A DNA stretch of 63,656 nt from JAYQUR01 sp038133505 (GTDB lineage Bacteria > Pseudomonadota > Alphaproteobacteria > MPNO01 > UBA830), in NCBI GenBank assembly GCA_038133505.1, contig JAYPTI010000001.1, positions 1 to 63,656 of the forward strand, in the 5' to 3' direction. Each line of letters begins with the position of its first letter. Position 1 is the first letter of the stretch. The notes under the pieces are model-generated. The model saw only the letters and a list, made by a program, of their open reading frames with translations. It ran no database searches and was not told where the DNA came from. Positions 51,814 through 60,349 of the stretch are shown in pieces. Both the position numbers and the translations under genes were made by a program.

Positions 51814-54333
51814 ATGAGCGAACGCGAAGCCCCGCCCGCAGCGTCGAAATCCCGAAGCGCGATGGCCGGACTTGCGAGGCGCGTCGTTCAGGCCCGCCTG
51901 AGCCTCGCCTGGGAGGCCATGTGGCCGGCTCTCTGGCCGCCGCTGGGCATCGCCGGCGCCTTCCTCGGCGTCGCTTTCCTCGATCTGTTCGCGTTTCTGC
52001 CCGGCTGGCTGCATGCGCTCGCGCTCGCAGCCTTCGCGGGCCTGTTCGGCTGGACGCTGTACCGGGGTGCGCGTCATCTGATCTGGCCCGACCGCACCGC
52101 GGCGCTGCGGCGGATCGAGCAGGCCAGCGGCCTCGAGCATCGGCCCCTCGAAGCGCTGCAGGACCGCCTGCCCGACGGCGTCGACGATCCGACGTCGCGC
52201 GCTCTCTGGGCGGCGCACCAGCGCCAGATGGCCGACCGCGTCCGCGCGCTGAAGGTGGGAACGCCGGCGCCGGGGCTGCCCTCCCGCGATCCGTGGGCGG
52301 TTCGCATCGCCGTCGTGCTGCTGCTGTTCGTCGGCGTCGTCGTGGCGGGCGCGGACGCGCCGCACCGTCTTGCGCAGGCGTTCGCGCCGCAGTTCGGCGA
52401 GGCCTCGAAGACGCGCGCCGCAAAGCTCGAAATCTGGGTGACTCCGCCCGAATACACGCGGCTGCCGCCTATCTTCCCGATCCAGATCGCCCGCGATCAC
52501 GCCGAGGCGCTCAAGCAGGCCGCCGACCGTCCGGAGTCCGAGGGGCCCCCGCCCAAGGCGGCCGAGCTCGAGATCGAAATTCCCGAGGGCAGCACGCTGA
52601 CGGCCATCGTGTCCGGCGGCGACGGCGCTGCGGCGCTCGACATCAACGGCAAGACCACCCCGTTCGAGGCGCTCGATGCGGTCAACAGGCGTCTGCAGGC
52701 GCCGGTGGCGGAGAGCGGGCGGGTGTCCGTCGTTCTCGGCGGCAAGACGCTCGGAAGCTGGAAGGTGCGTACCCGCCCCGACAATCCGCCGACGATCGCC
52801 TTCGACGGCGCGCCAGCCCCGACGCAACGCGGCACGCTGCGTCTCGCCTATACCGGATCCGACGATTACGGCATCACCGAAATTCGCGGCGAGATGCGCC
52901 GTACCTACGAGCGCGGAGACGTGATCGGCAAGGAAGTCTCGAAGTTCGACCTGCCGACGCCGTCGTTGAATGCGCGCGAGATCAAGGAGGCGACGTTCCA
53001 GGAGATCGCGCCGCATCCGTGGGCGGGCCTCCCGGTCGTGATCCGGCTGGCCGCCAAGGACGCGGCCGGTCACGAGAGCTTCTCGGAAGAGATCAAGATG
53101 ATCCTGCCCGAGCGCGATTTCAGCAATCCGATCGCCAAGCGCATCATCGAGGAACGCCGCAAGCTGACCACCACGCCGGAACGGCGCGGCGAGGTCATCC
53201 GCTCGCTGAACGAGATCGCGAGCCAGCCCGGCGCGTTCAAGGACGACACGGTCGTCTTCATGGGGCTGATCTTCTCGCGCTCCCGCCTGTTCCACGAGGA
53301 AGAGGACAGCGCGATCCCGCCGGTGCGCGAGCTCATGTGGGATACGGCGCTCCGCGTCGAGGACGGCCAGCTGTCGCATGCAGAACGCGATCTTCTGCGC
53401 GCGCAGGAGGCGCTGATGAAGGCGCTGGACTGGAATGCCTCCGATGCCGAGCTCGAGCGCCTGATGCGCGAATTGCAGAACGCGATGAACCGCTACATGC
53501 GCGAGCTGGCGCGCAAGCTGCAGGAATCGCCGCAGACCGAACAGGCGATGCCGATGGATCCGACGACGCGCATCATGCGGACCGCGGACTTCCAGCGCAT
53601 GATGGAGCAGATTCGCGACATGATGCGCGCCGGTGCCCGCGACGCGGCGCGGCAGATGCTGTCCCAGCTCCGCAACATGCTGGAAAGCCTCCGCAACGCG
53701 CGGATGATGCGCGGCAATCCGCAGAACCAGCAGGGCAACCAGGCATTCCGCCAGCTGCAGGAGATGATCCAGCAGCAGAACCAGCTCATGGACCGCACGT
53801 TCCGCCAGTCGCAGGGCAATCAGCAGAACATGCAGAACCAGATCCAGCAGGGCGCCGGACAGCAGCAGCAGCTTCGCGAGATGCTCCAGAAGTTCCAGCA
53901 GATGATGCAGGGCATGATGCCCGGCGACAGCCCCGCCATGCGGGCGCTCGGCCAGGCGGGGCAGGCGATGGAAGACGCGGCCAAGGCGCTCGGCCAGGGC
54001 CAGCCCGGCCAGGCCGTCGGGCCGCAGGGCCAGGCGCTGGAAGCGCTCCAGCGGGCCGGACGCGGCATGATGCAGCAGATGATGAACCGCTTCGCGCGCG
54101 GCTCCGGCATCGGCATGGAACGGCAGTTCAACCCGCTAAACTCGATGCGCGATCCGCTGGGCCGCGAATGGCAGGGCGAGGACGGCGCCGACACGCGCCG
54201 CGTGACGATACCGGACAAGGGCGCCATCGAGCGCGCGCAGGAAATTCTTCAGGAATTGCGCAAGCGCGCCGGCCAGCGCCACCGCCCGCAGCTCGAACTC
54301 GATTACATCAACCGGCTGCTGCAGCGTTTCTGA
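51814..54333 (+). CDS. TIGR02302/DUF4175 family membrane protein
   Basis: An 839-residue protein typical of alphaproteobacteria and of unknown function. Three membrane helices lie near the N-terminus (LWPPLGIAGAFLGVAFLDLF, LHALALAAFAGLFGWTLY, WAVRIAVVLLLFVGVVVAGA). A periplasmic Ig-like region follows, then an alpha-helical part with PERDFSNPIAKRIIEERRKL. The last third is very rich in glutamine, methionine and asparagine (NQQGNQAFRQLQEMIQQQNQ; MMQGMMPGDSPAM). It may take part in envelope structure. It follows lysA by 33 bases, probably in the same transcript. Confidence 0.88.
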   Translation: MSEREAPPAASKSRSAMAGLARRVVQARLSLAWEAMWPALWPPLGIAGAFLGVAFLDLFAFLPGWLHALALAAFAGLFGWTLYRGARHLIWPDRTAALRRIEQASGLEHRPLEALQDRLPDGVDDPTSRALWAAHQRQMADRVRALKVGTPAPGLPSRDPWAVRIAVVLLLFVGVVVAGADAPHRLAQAFAPQFGEASKTRAAKLEIWVTPPEYTRLPPIFPIQIARDHAEALKQAADRPESEGPPPKAAELEIEIPEGSTLTAIVSGGDGAAALDINGKTTPFEALDAVNRRLQAPVAESGRVSVVLGGKTLGSWKVRTRPDNPPTIAFDGAPAPTQRGTLRLAYTGSDDYGITEIRGEMRRTYERGDVIGKEVSKFDLPTPSLNAREIKEATFQEIAPHPWAGLPVVIRLAAKDAAGHESFSEEIKMILPERDFSNPIAKRIIEERRKLTTTPERRGEVIRSLNEIASQPGAFKDDTVVFMGLIFSRSRLFHEEEDSAIPPVRELMWDTALRVEDGQLSHAERDLLRAQEALMKALDWNASDAELERLMRELQNAMNRYMRELARKLQESPQTEQAMPMDPTTRIMRTADFQRMMEQIRDMMRAGARDAARQMLSQLRNMLESLRNARMMRGNPQNQQGNQAFRQLQEMIQQQNQLMDRTFRQSQGNQQNMQNQIQQGAGQQQQLREMLQKFQQMMQGMMPGDSPAMRALGQAGQAMEDAAKALGQGQPGQAVGPQGQALEALQRAGRGMMQQMMNRFARGSGIGMERQFNPLNSMRDPLGREWQGEDGADTRRVTIPDKGAIERAQEILQELRKRAGQRHRPQLELDYINRLLQRF

Positions 54334-54373
54334 CTGAAATCCGCTTTCGCGGGCGGTGCCGTTCCGAAACGGG

Positions 54374-54736
54374 TTACCGGTTCTCCAGAACCTTTTCCGC
54401 GGCGTCGCAGATCTGCTGCAGCGTGAACGGCTTCGGGATCACGTCGTGGATCAGCGCATCCAGGTTATGGGCGCGCTGCCGTTCGGCGGCATAGCCGGTC
54501 ATCAGCAGGATCGGCAGCTCCGGCCAGTCCCTGGATACCTTCAGCGCCAGCGCGATACCGTCCATCTCGGGCATGACGATATCCGAAAGCAGAAGATCGA
54601 AACTGTCCTGAGCCAGCGCCTCCAGCGCCTGAACGCCGTCGGTTGCCGCCGTCACGTCGTGACCGCTGTTGGCCAGGGCGCGGGAGACGAACTCCCGCAC
54701 GGCCATGTCGTCCTCGGCAATAAGAATCTTCGCCAC
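54374..54736 (-). CDS. cpdR: CpdR-like single-domain response regulator
   Basis: A 120-residue receiver domain with no output domain. The acidic pocket is AEDD at residues 7-10, the phosphorylated aspartate is Asp52 in LLLSDIVMPEMDG, and MTGYAA and PKPF complete the switch. In Caulobacter, CpdR directs the ClpXP protease to the cell pole in the cell cycle. Size and sequence pattern match. A GTG start at 54736 with AAAGG seven bases upstream is preferred to ATG 54772, because the protein then begins MAKILIAEDD. Confidence 0.88.
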   Translation of the reverse strand: MAKILIAEDDMAVREFVSRALANSGHDVTAATDGVQALEALAQDSFDLLLSDIVMPEMDGIALALKVSRDWPELPILLMTGYAAERQRAHNLDALIHDVIPKPFTLQQICDAAEKVLENR

Positions 54737-54830
54737 GGGATGCCTTTTCGGATGAATAGCTGCTTCCGCCACAAGCTATCGCCCGAGAGGTTATCAAATG
54801 GTGAACAAAGGCTTGAAAAAGCCTCAACGG

Positions 54831-55367
54831 CTACTCGGAACAGACAGTTCCGATATAGGGCAGGCTTCTGAAAAGATGGGCCAGATCAATGCCGTAACCG
54901 ACGACGAAGACGTCGCCCACGGGAAAGCCGACGAAGTCGGCCTCGATGCCCACTTCGCGGCGCTCGTGCTTGTCGAGAAGAACGCAGCTATGGACGGAGG
55001 CCGCGCCGCGCGCCGTCATCAGGTCGGTCGCGTAAGCGAGCGTTCTGCCGGTATCGAGAATGTCGTCGATGATCAGCACGCTGCGGTTCCGGACCTCTTC
55101 GGAGATGTCGCGCGTCAGCGATACCGTGCCGGAACTCTCGGTCCCTGTGCCGTAACTCGACAGGGTCACGAAGTCGACCCGTGGCCGCAGGCCGGCCCGA
55201 TCCATCGCGCGCAGAAGATCGGCGGCGAAAATGAAGCTTCCCTTGAGGATCACGACCACGAGCAGGTCTTCGGGGAGCGTCTCGGCCATCGCTTTCGCAA
55301 GTTCGTCGTTGCGCCGGGCGATGGCGTCGGCATCGAAAAGAACGTCGATCTGCGGTGGCTCGGTCAT
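54831..55367 (-). CDS. hpt: Hypoxanthine phosphoribosyltransferase
   Basis: Purine salvage enzyme (178 residues) that joins hypoxanthine or guanine to PRPP. VVVILKGSFIFAADLLRAM, VDFVTLSSYGTGTESSG (flexible loop) and the PRPP-binding VLIIDDILDTGRTLAY are diagnostic, and VDFVGFPVGDVFVVGYGID is the base-binding region. It stands alone on the minus strand between cpdR and the zinc-ribbon gene. Confidence 0.96.
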   Translation of the reverse strand: MTEPPQIDVLFDADAIARRNDELAKAMAETLPEDLLVVVILKGSFIFAADLLRAMDRAGLRPRVDFVTLSSYGTGTESSGTVSLTRDISEEVRNRSVLIIDDILDTGRTLAYATDLMTARGAASVHSCVLLDKHERREVGIEADFVGFPVGDVFVVGYGIDLAHLFRSLPYIGTVCSE

Positions 55368-55389
55368 GTCTGCGACAATGGGCGGCTAT

Positions 55390-56181
55390 TCAGTGGGCGG
55401 GCGAGGGGACGGGGTCGGTTGCAAGGCCGACGTCCATACGCCGCGCCTCGGGCGGCGGCGCCGGAACCTGGGTGACGAACGTCACCGTTTCGTCGGGCAG
55501 CATCTTGCGCTCCGGCGGCGGGAACCGCCACGTCTTGACCACGCGCCCTTCGGCGTCGAGGAAGTTCACGCGAAGGTCCGGGACGTCGCCGGGAACTTCC
55601 GACAGATTGACGAGTTCGCCCTCGATGCGGATGAGATCCCTGCCGTCGACCTTGATGTCGCTGTGTTTGACGTTCTGGAATCCGAATTTCGCCGTGCCGG
55701 GAACCGACGTCAGTCCGACCAGATCGTAGAAGCGTTTGGCATTCGGCCACGCCGAGACGATGGAAGACTGGAAGGCGAGCGTTCCGCCGACCACACCGCC
55801 GACGACGACGATCAGGAGGAGCCAGGCGAGACGCGCCGCGCCGCTTCGCCGCGGCTTGCGGACGGGTGCGTCGGGGACGGCCCCGCGCCGCGGCGCCGGG
55901 TCGTCGTCCGCTTCCGGCTCGTCTTGCAGGCCGGCGCCGAAGTCGACGCCGAAATCGACCTCGTCGTCCGGCTCGGGCGCGTCGCTGCCGATCCGGCTTT
56001 CGCGGAGCGATTCGGATATCTGTTCCACACCCGGAGCGTCCGCCTGCACGCCGTCGTCTTCCTCCGGCATCTGGGTCCACGAGTGCCCGCATTTCGCGCA
56101 TTTGACGGTTCTGCCGGCGGGGCCGATCTTGTCGGCTTCCACGGCATAGCGCGCGTCGCAGGAGGGGCAGGCGATGATCAT
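55390..56181 (-). CDS. Zinc-ribbon (MJ0042) and DUF3426 membrane protein
   Basis: A 263-residue protein with a zinc ribbon at the N-terminus (Cys5, Cys8, Cys28, Cys31 in IACPSCDARY and VKCAKCGHSW), an acidic low-complexity linker, one membrane helix at about 118-138 (LAWLLLIVVVGGVVGG), and a C-terminal beta domain of the DUF3426 type (LIRIEGELVNLSEVP, PPERKMLPDETVTF). Function unknown. It is often next to ftsE/hpt in alphaproteobacteria. The ATG at 56181 puts the ribbon at the start. It is divergent from ftsE. Confidence 0.85.
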   Translation of the reverse strand: MIIACPSCDARYAVEADKIGPAGRTVKCAKCGHSWTQMPEEDDGVQADAPGVEQISESLRESRIGSDAPEPDDEVDFGVDFGAGLQDEPEADDDPAPRRGAVPDAPVRKPRRSGAARLAWLLLIVVVGGVVGGTLAFQSSIVSAWPNAKRFYDLVGLTSVPGTAKFGFQNVKHSDIKVDGRDLIRIEGELVNLSEVPGDVPDLRVNFLDAEGRVVKTWRFPPPERKMLPDETVTFVTQVPAPPPEARRMDVGLATDPVPSPAH

Positions 56182-56302
56182 GGCGAATTCATAGCGCAAT
56201 GCGGGCTCGCTTATAAGAGGGTGTGATTCAAAGCATTTCCGCGCGCGATGCTGGACGCGTTCCGGGGCGTATGCGATTTTCATCGCTCAGGGAGGTAAGC
56301 AC

Positions 56303-57013
56303 TTGAACGCCGTCGGCGACATCGTTCGGTTCGAGAATGTCGGCATGCGCTATCGGCTCGGCGCCGAGATTCTGCACGACGTGAATTTTGCGCTGCCGGC
56401 CGGTTCGTTCCATTTCCTGACGGGGCCCAGCGGCGCCGGCAAATCCTCGATCCTGCGCCTCATGTATCTCGCCCACCGTCCGTCGAGGGGCAGCATTTCG
56501 ATGTTCGGCCGCGACGTTTCGGCGGTGCCCCGGCGAGAGCTTGCGACGATGCGGCGCCGGATCGGCGTCGTTTTCCAGGATTTTCGCCTGCTCGATCACC
56601 TGTCGGCGCTGGACAACGTCGCGCTGCCGCTCAGGATCGCCGGCGCGCGCGAGACACAGATCCGCGATCACGTCGCCGAGCTGCTCAAGTGGGTCGGGCT
56701 CGAAGGCCAGGTCGACGACCGGCCGTCGACGTTGTCGGGCGGCGAGCAGCAGCGGGTCGCGATCGCACGCGCGGTGATTTCCCGCCCCCAGATCCTGCTC
56801 GCCGACGAGCCGACGGGGAACGTCGATGACGAGATCGCCGTCCGCCTGATGCATCTGCTGGAGGAGCTCAACAAGATCGGCACGACGATCGTCGTCGCGA
56901 CCCACAACGAATCGCTGATCGAGCGCTTCAAGCATCCGCGGTATCACATCGAGGACGGCGTGTTGACGGGGCCGTTCGTGCCCGAGCGCGCCGCCGCGGG
57001 GCCCGCCTCATGA
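56303..57013 (+). CDS. ftsE: Cell division ATP-binding protein FtsE
   Basis: ABC ATPase of the FtsEX complex, which controls cell-wall hydrolases at division. At 236 residues it has Walker A GPSGAGKS (41-48), VFQDFRLLDHLSALDNVALP, the signature LSGGEQQRVAIARA, Walker B ILLADEPTGNVDD and the switch histidine in VATHN. The start is TTG at 56303, preceded by a strong GGGAGGTAA. It overlaps ftsX by four bases. Confidence 0.96.
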   Translation: MNAVGDIVRFENVGMRYRLGAEILHDVNFALPAGSFHFLTGPSGAGKSSILRLMYLAHRPSRGSISMFGRDVSAVPRRELATMRRRIGVVFQDFRLLDHLSALDNVALPLRIAGARETQIRDHVAELLKWVGLEGQVDDRPSTLSGGEQQRVAIARAVISRPQILLADEPTGNVDDEIAVRLMHLLEELNKIGTTIVVATHNESLIERFKHPRYHIEDGVLTGPFVPERAAAGPAS

Positions 57014-57891
57014 TCGGCGGGGTTCGCGACGTTCCCCTCAGCGAAGACCCGGCGAGCCGGTACCTGCCGTGGACGGTCGGGCTGCTGGTATTCCTCGCGA
57101 CGCTGGCGCTCGCCGTGACGCTGGTGCTGTCCGCCGCCAGCGATCTGTGGCGCCAGAGCCTCTCGGGGACGCTGACGGTGCAGATACCGCCGCCGGTCGA
57201 CGGCAGCGACGGCGAGGCGCGCGTCGACGCGGCGCTCGAGCTTCTCCGCCAAACGCCGGGTATCGGCTCCGCGGTCCGCCTGTCCGACGAGCAGATCGCA
57301 ACCCTTCTCGAACCGTGGCTCGGCCGCCAGCCGGAGAGCATCGATCTGCCGATGCCCGCGCTGATCGACGTTTCGGTCGAGACCGGATCGGTTGTCGACG
57401 TCGGCGCGTTGTCCGTCCGCCTCACGCAGGTCGCGCCCGGTGCCTCGATCGACGATCATGCCGCCTGGTTGCGCCGTCTTTCGGATTTCGCGAGCGTCGC
57501 GGTCGCGGTTTCGCTGGTGGTCATCGGCGTGATCCTCGCCTCCGCCGTCTCCACCGTCATCTTCACGACGCGGACCGGTCTCGCCATCCATCGCGACATT
57601 ATCGAGCTCCTGCACCTGATCGGCGCGCACGATGCCTACGTTGCGCGGCAGTTCCAGTCCTATGCGATGCGGCTGTCGATCTTCGGGGCGCTGATCGGTT
57701 TCACGCTCGCCGCCGCCGCCGTCTACGCGCTCGGCGAGTTCGGCGGCCGGATTTCCGGCGCGCTTCTTCCCGACTTCACGCTGGCGCCCGTTCAGTGGGC
57801 CTATCTGGCCGGCGTTCCCGTCGGCGCGACGGCCCTGGTCGTGATCACCGTCGGCATCACGGTGACGCGGACGTTGCGCAAGATGATGTAG
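57010..57891 (+). CDS. ftsX: Cell division membrane protein FtsX
   Basis: A 293-residue partner of FtsE with four membrane helices (LPWTVGLLVFLATLALAVTL, VAVSLVVIGVILASAVSTVI, LSIFGALIGFTLAAAAVYAL, YLAGVPVGATALVVITVGI). The extracellular loop after the first helix contacts cell-wall hydrolase activators. It overlaps ftsE (ATGA). A 13-codon ORF at 57894-57935 overlaps the next start and may couple translation to the YdcF gene. Confidence 0.94.
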   Translation: MIGGVRDVPLSEDPASRYLPWTVGLLVFLATLALAVTLVLSAASDLWRQSLSGTLTVQIPPPVDGSDGEARVDAALELLRQTPGIGSAVRLSDEQIATLLEPWLGRQPESIDLPMPALIDVSVETGSVVDVGALSVRLTQVAPGASIDDHAAWLRRLSDFASVAVAVSLVVIGVILASAVSTVIFTTRTGLAIHRDIIELLHLIGAHDAYVARQFQSYAMRLSIFGALIGFTLAAAAVYALGEFGGRISGALLPDFTLAPVQWAYLAGVPVGATALVVITVGITVTRTLRKMM

Positions 57892-57931
57892 CGATGACCC
57901 CGAGGCTCTCCCTTTCGCTGCGAGCCGCCCG

Positions 57932-58573
57932 ATGACGTCGCCGGTGCGTCAGCCGCGGTTCGGCCGACGACAGCCCCGATCCTTCCGGACGGCGCGCCTT
58001 CTGCTTCTGCTGTTCCTCGTGGTCGTGCTTGCCTGGGGCTTCGGGTTCCACGAGTTCGCCTCGATGATCCCCGACGCGCCGCCGCCCGCGACCGAGAAGA
58101 CGGACGCGATCGTCGTGCTGACCGGCGGGGCGGGACGCGTGCAGGAGGGCCTGTCGCTGCTGGAGAGCGGCGCCGCCGCTAAGCTGTTCGTCTCCGGCGT
58201 CTATCGCGGCGTGGACGTGCAGGCGCTCCTGAAGGTCGCGCAGCGCTCGCCCGGCAATCTCGAATGCTGCATCGTCCTGGGCTACGCCGCCGACAGCACG
58301 AAGGGAAATGCCGAGGAGACCGCGGAGTGGATCCGGCGCGAAGGCATCACCTCGATCCGGCTGGTGACGGCCAGCTATCACATGCCGCGCAGCCTGCTGG
58401 AATTCGCCGAGCGCCTGCCCGCCGGCGTCCGCGTCCTGCCGCACGCGGTCTTTCCGGAGCAGTTCCGGCAGAGCGACTGGTGGCGCTGGTGGGGCTCCGG
58501 CTGGCTGGCGGTGTCGGAGTATCACAAGTTCCTGCTGGCGCTCGCCGTCAGGGAATTGCGGTCGGACCCATGA
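57932..58573 (+). CDS. YdcF/SanA (DUF218) family protein
   Basis: A 213-residue protein with one N-terminal membrane helix (LLLLLFLVVVLAWGFGF) and a DUF218 domain: DAIVVLTGGAGRVQEGLSLLE, KLFVSGVY, TKGNAEETAEWIRREGITSIRLVT and YHMPRSLLEF. Members such as ElyC and SanA are linked to envelope integrity and lipid-carrier metabolism, but the exact reaction is open. Overlap with plsC (ATGA) joins it to the ftsEX-plsC operon. Confidence 0.9.
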   Translation: MTSPVRQPRFGRRQPRSFRTARLLLLLFLVVVLAWGFGFHEFASMIPDAPPPATEKTDAIVVLTGGAGRVQEGLSLLESGAAAKLFVSGVYRGVDVQALLKVAQRSPGNLECCIVLGYAADSTKGNAEETAEWIRREGITSIRLVTASYHMPRSLLEFAERLPAGVRVLPHAVFPEQFRQSDWWRWWGSGWLAVSEYHKFLLALAVRELRSDP

Positions 58574-59295
58574 GGTTTCTGCGGTCGGCCCTGTTCAACG
58601 TCGCGATGTTCGGCTGGACGGCGATCCTGCTGATCGCCTACATCCCGCTGCTCCTCGCGCCCCGCCGGACGCTGCACGACGCGGTTCGCTGGTGGACCCA
58701 TACGATTTTCTTTCTGCAGCGGCGATTGCTGGCACTCGATTTCGAATTCCGAGGCGTCGAGAAACTGCCCGAAGGCGGGTACATCATCGCGTCCGCCCAT
58801 CAATCCGCCTGGGATACGATCGGGCTCTACGAGCTGCTCGAAGACCCCGTCTTCGTCCTCAAGAAGGAGCTCTACGCGATCCCGATGTTCGGGCCCTACG
58901 CCCGGAAGTGCGGCATGGTCGCCATCGACAGGGCCGGCGGCGCGACCGAGGCCCGCTCGATGATCCGGCGGGTGTCCGAAAGGCTCGCGGAAGGAAGACC
59001 CGTCGTCATCTTTCCCGGCGGCACGCGGTCCGGTCCGGACGAAATCGTGGAGCTGAAAGCCGGGATCGCCGCGATGTATCGCCGATGCAACGTGCCGGTG
59101 GTCCCGCTGTCGCTCAACTCGGGCGTGTTCTGGGGACGCCGGAGCTTCGTCAAGACGCCGGGGAAGATTGTCGCGGCGTTCGGCGAGGCGATCCAGCCCG
59201 GATTGAATGCGTCCGATTTTTCGGCGCTGCTGTCCGAGCGCATCCACGACGGCAACCGGCGGCTCGTCGCGGAGGCGCGCGAGTCCTTGCGCTAG
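58570..59295 (+). CDS. plsC: 1-acyl-sn-glycerol-3-phosphate acyltransferase
   Basis: A 241-residue membrane-bound acyltransferase of phospholipid synthesis that makes phosphatidic acid. It has an N-terminal membrane helix (MFGWTAILLIAYIPLLLA), the catalytic HX4D motif HQSAWD (His77, Asp82), GMVAIDR, the FPGGTRSGPDE motif that corresponds to EGTR, and VVPLSLNSG. Its stop shares CTAG with the stop of the convergent hydrolase gene. Confidence 0.94.
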   Translation: MRFLRSALFNVAMFGWTAILLIAYIPLLLAPRRTLHDAVRWWTHTIFFLQRRLLALDFEFRGVEKLPEGGYIIASAHQSAWDTIGLYELLEDPVFVLKKELYAIPMFGPYARKCGMVAIDRAGGATEARSMIRRVSERLAEGRPVVIFPGGTRSGPDEIVELKAGIAAMYRRCNVPVVPLSLNSGVFWGRRSFVKTPGKIVAAFGEAIQPGLNASDFSALLSERIHDGNRRLVAEARESLR

Positions 59296-60218
59296 AGCTC
59301 GGGGGCGCTCACGAATTCGTCGAACGCCTCCCAGAATTTTTGCCGCAGCGGGTCGGCCTCGATCAGGATCTCGTGCTGGGCGCCCTCGAAGCTGAGACAG
59401 GTACAGGCCTCGAGCCGCGCCGCCATGTCGCGGTGGGCGGGGACAGAGACCACGCGGTCCGACAGCCCGGAGCAGACGAGCACGGGACAGATATCGGGCG
59501 CCTCCTGCGAGAGGCGCTCCAGCGTATCGATGCTCTTGAAGGCCGCATGCGACCAGCCGAGCGTCGCGCCCCCCAGCGCGAGATCCGTGTTGGCGGCCAC
59601 TGCCGCGCGCATCCGGTCGAAGCGGGTCCGGTCGCCCGTGAAGGGATTGCCCTCGAACGTGCGCTCGCCGGCCTCGTAGTCGCCCATGCCCGGCACGTAG
59701 ACGCCGCCGGCCCCGAGGCCGGTGGCGGTCGCGGCGAGCAGGCGCGCGCCCATGCGTTTGATCCCCGAAACGGGAAGATCGAACATCGGCGCCGACAGGA
59801 CGGCGCGCTCGGGCCTCAGTCGCCCTTCCAGCATCGCGCGCATCGCGATATGGCCGCCCATCGAATGGGCGAGCACCACCGTCCGCCGCTTGCCGGTCAG
59901 CGGGACGACCGCGTTCGCGAACCAGTGGAGATCATCGAGGAACGTCTCGAACCGGTCGATATGGCCCTTGTGGCGGTTCTCCAGCAGCCGGTCCGACAGG
60001 CCCTGGCCGCGCCAGTCGAGCGCCCAGACCTCGAAGCCGCGCGCGCCGAGCTCGTCGATCACTTCGATGTATTTTTCGAGGAATTCCGTCCGGCCCTGCA
60101 GCAGCAGAACCCGGCCCGGCCCGTCGTCCCGCGGCGCGGGCCAGTGGCCGATCCGGAGCTTCGCGCCGTCCGGAGTCGTCGCGAATTCGATGTTGCCGTC
60201 CGCGAAAGCCATCCCCAT
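59292..60218 (-). CDS. Lysophospholipase / monoacylglycerol-lipase-like alpha/beta hydrolase
   Basis: A 308-residue serine hydrolase. LLLQGRTEFLEKYIEVIDEL and VWALDWRGQGLS open the fold, the nucleophile is Ser119 in LAHSMGGH, the acid is expected in SGLSDRVV and the histidine in GAQHEIL. This is the PldB/monoglyceride lipase pattern. Next to plsC, a role in lipid turnover is plausible. ATG 60218 is used, and ATG 60212 is equally possible. It is convergent with plsC. Confidence 0.88.
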   Translation of the reverse strand: MGMAFADGNIEFATTPDGAKLRIGHWPAPRDDGPGRVLLLQGRTEFLEKYIEVIDELGARGFEVWALDWRGQGLSDRLLENRHKGHIDRFETFLDDLHWFANAVVPLTGKRRTVVLAHSMGGHIAMRAMLEGRLRPERAVLSAPMFDLPVSGIKRMGARLLAATATGLGAGGVYVPGMGDYEAGERTFEGNPFTGDRTRFDRMRAAVAANTDLALGGATLGWSHAAFKSIDTLERLSQEAPDICPVLVCSGLSDRVVSVPAHRDMAARLEACTCLSFEGAQHEILIEADPLRQKFWEAFDEFVSAPEL

Positions 60219-60270
60219 TTGTAGAGCGGTGCCCTTTCCCGTGTAAATCGCCGATTGCCGTCGGTGAGGA

Positions 60271-60287
60271 CATAACGAAACATAACG
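60271..60287 (+). repeat. Short direct repeat CATAACG upstream of nrdJ
   Basis: CATAACG occurs at 60271-60277 and again at 60281-60287, ten bases apart, so both copies face the same side of the helix. They lie just upstream of TTGACC (60294), a possible -35, in the 131-base gap before nrdJ. This could be an activator or repressor site. No cobalamin riboswitch or NrdR box was seen. Confidence 0.3.
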
Positions 60288-60349
60288 TGAACATTGACCC
60301 TTCCCGGCATCGCCGTTAAGGTGCTGCCCCCGATGCGACAGAGACCCCG

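Noticed and set aside
59292..59295. Overlapping stop codons of plsC and the hydrolase as a regulatory feature
   Set aside because: Sharing CTAG between convergent stop codons is compact gene packing, with no hairpin or other signal there.
60219..60349. Cobalamin riboswitch or NrdR box before nrdJ
   Set aside because: The gap is too short for a cobalamin riboswitch and shows neither a B12-box nor an NrdR-type palindrome. Only a short direct repeat was found.
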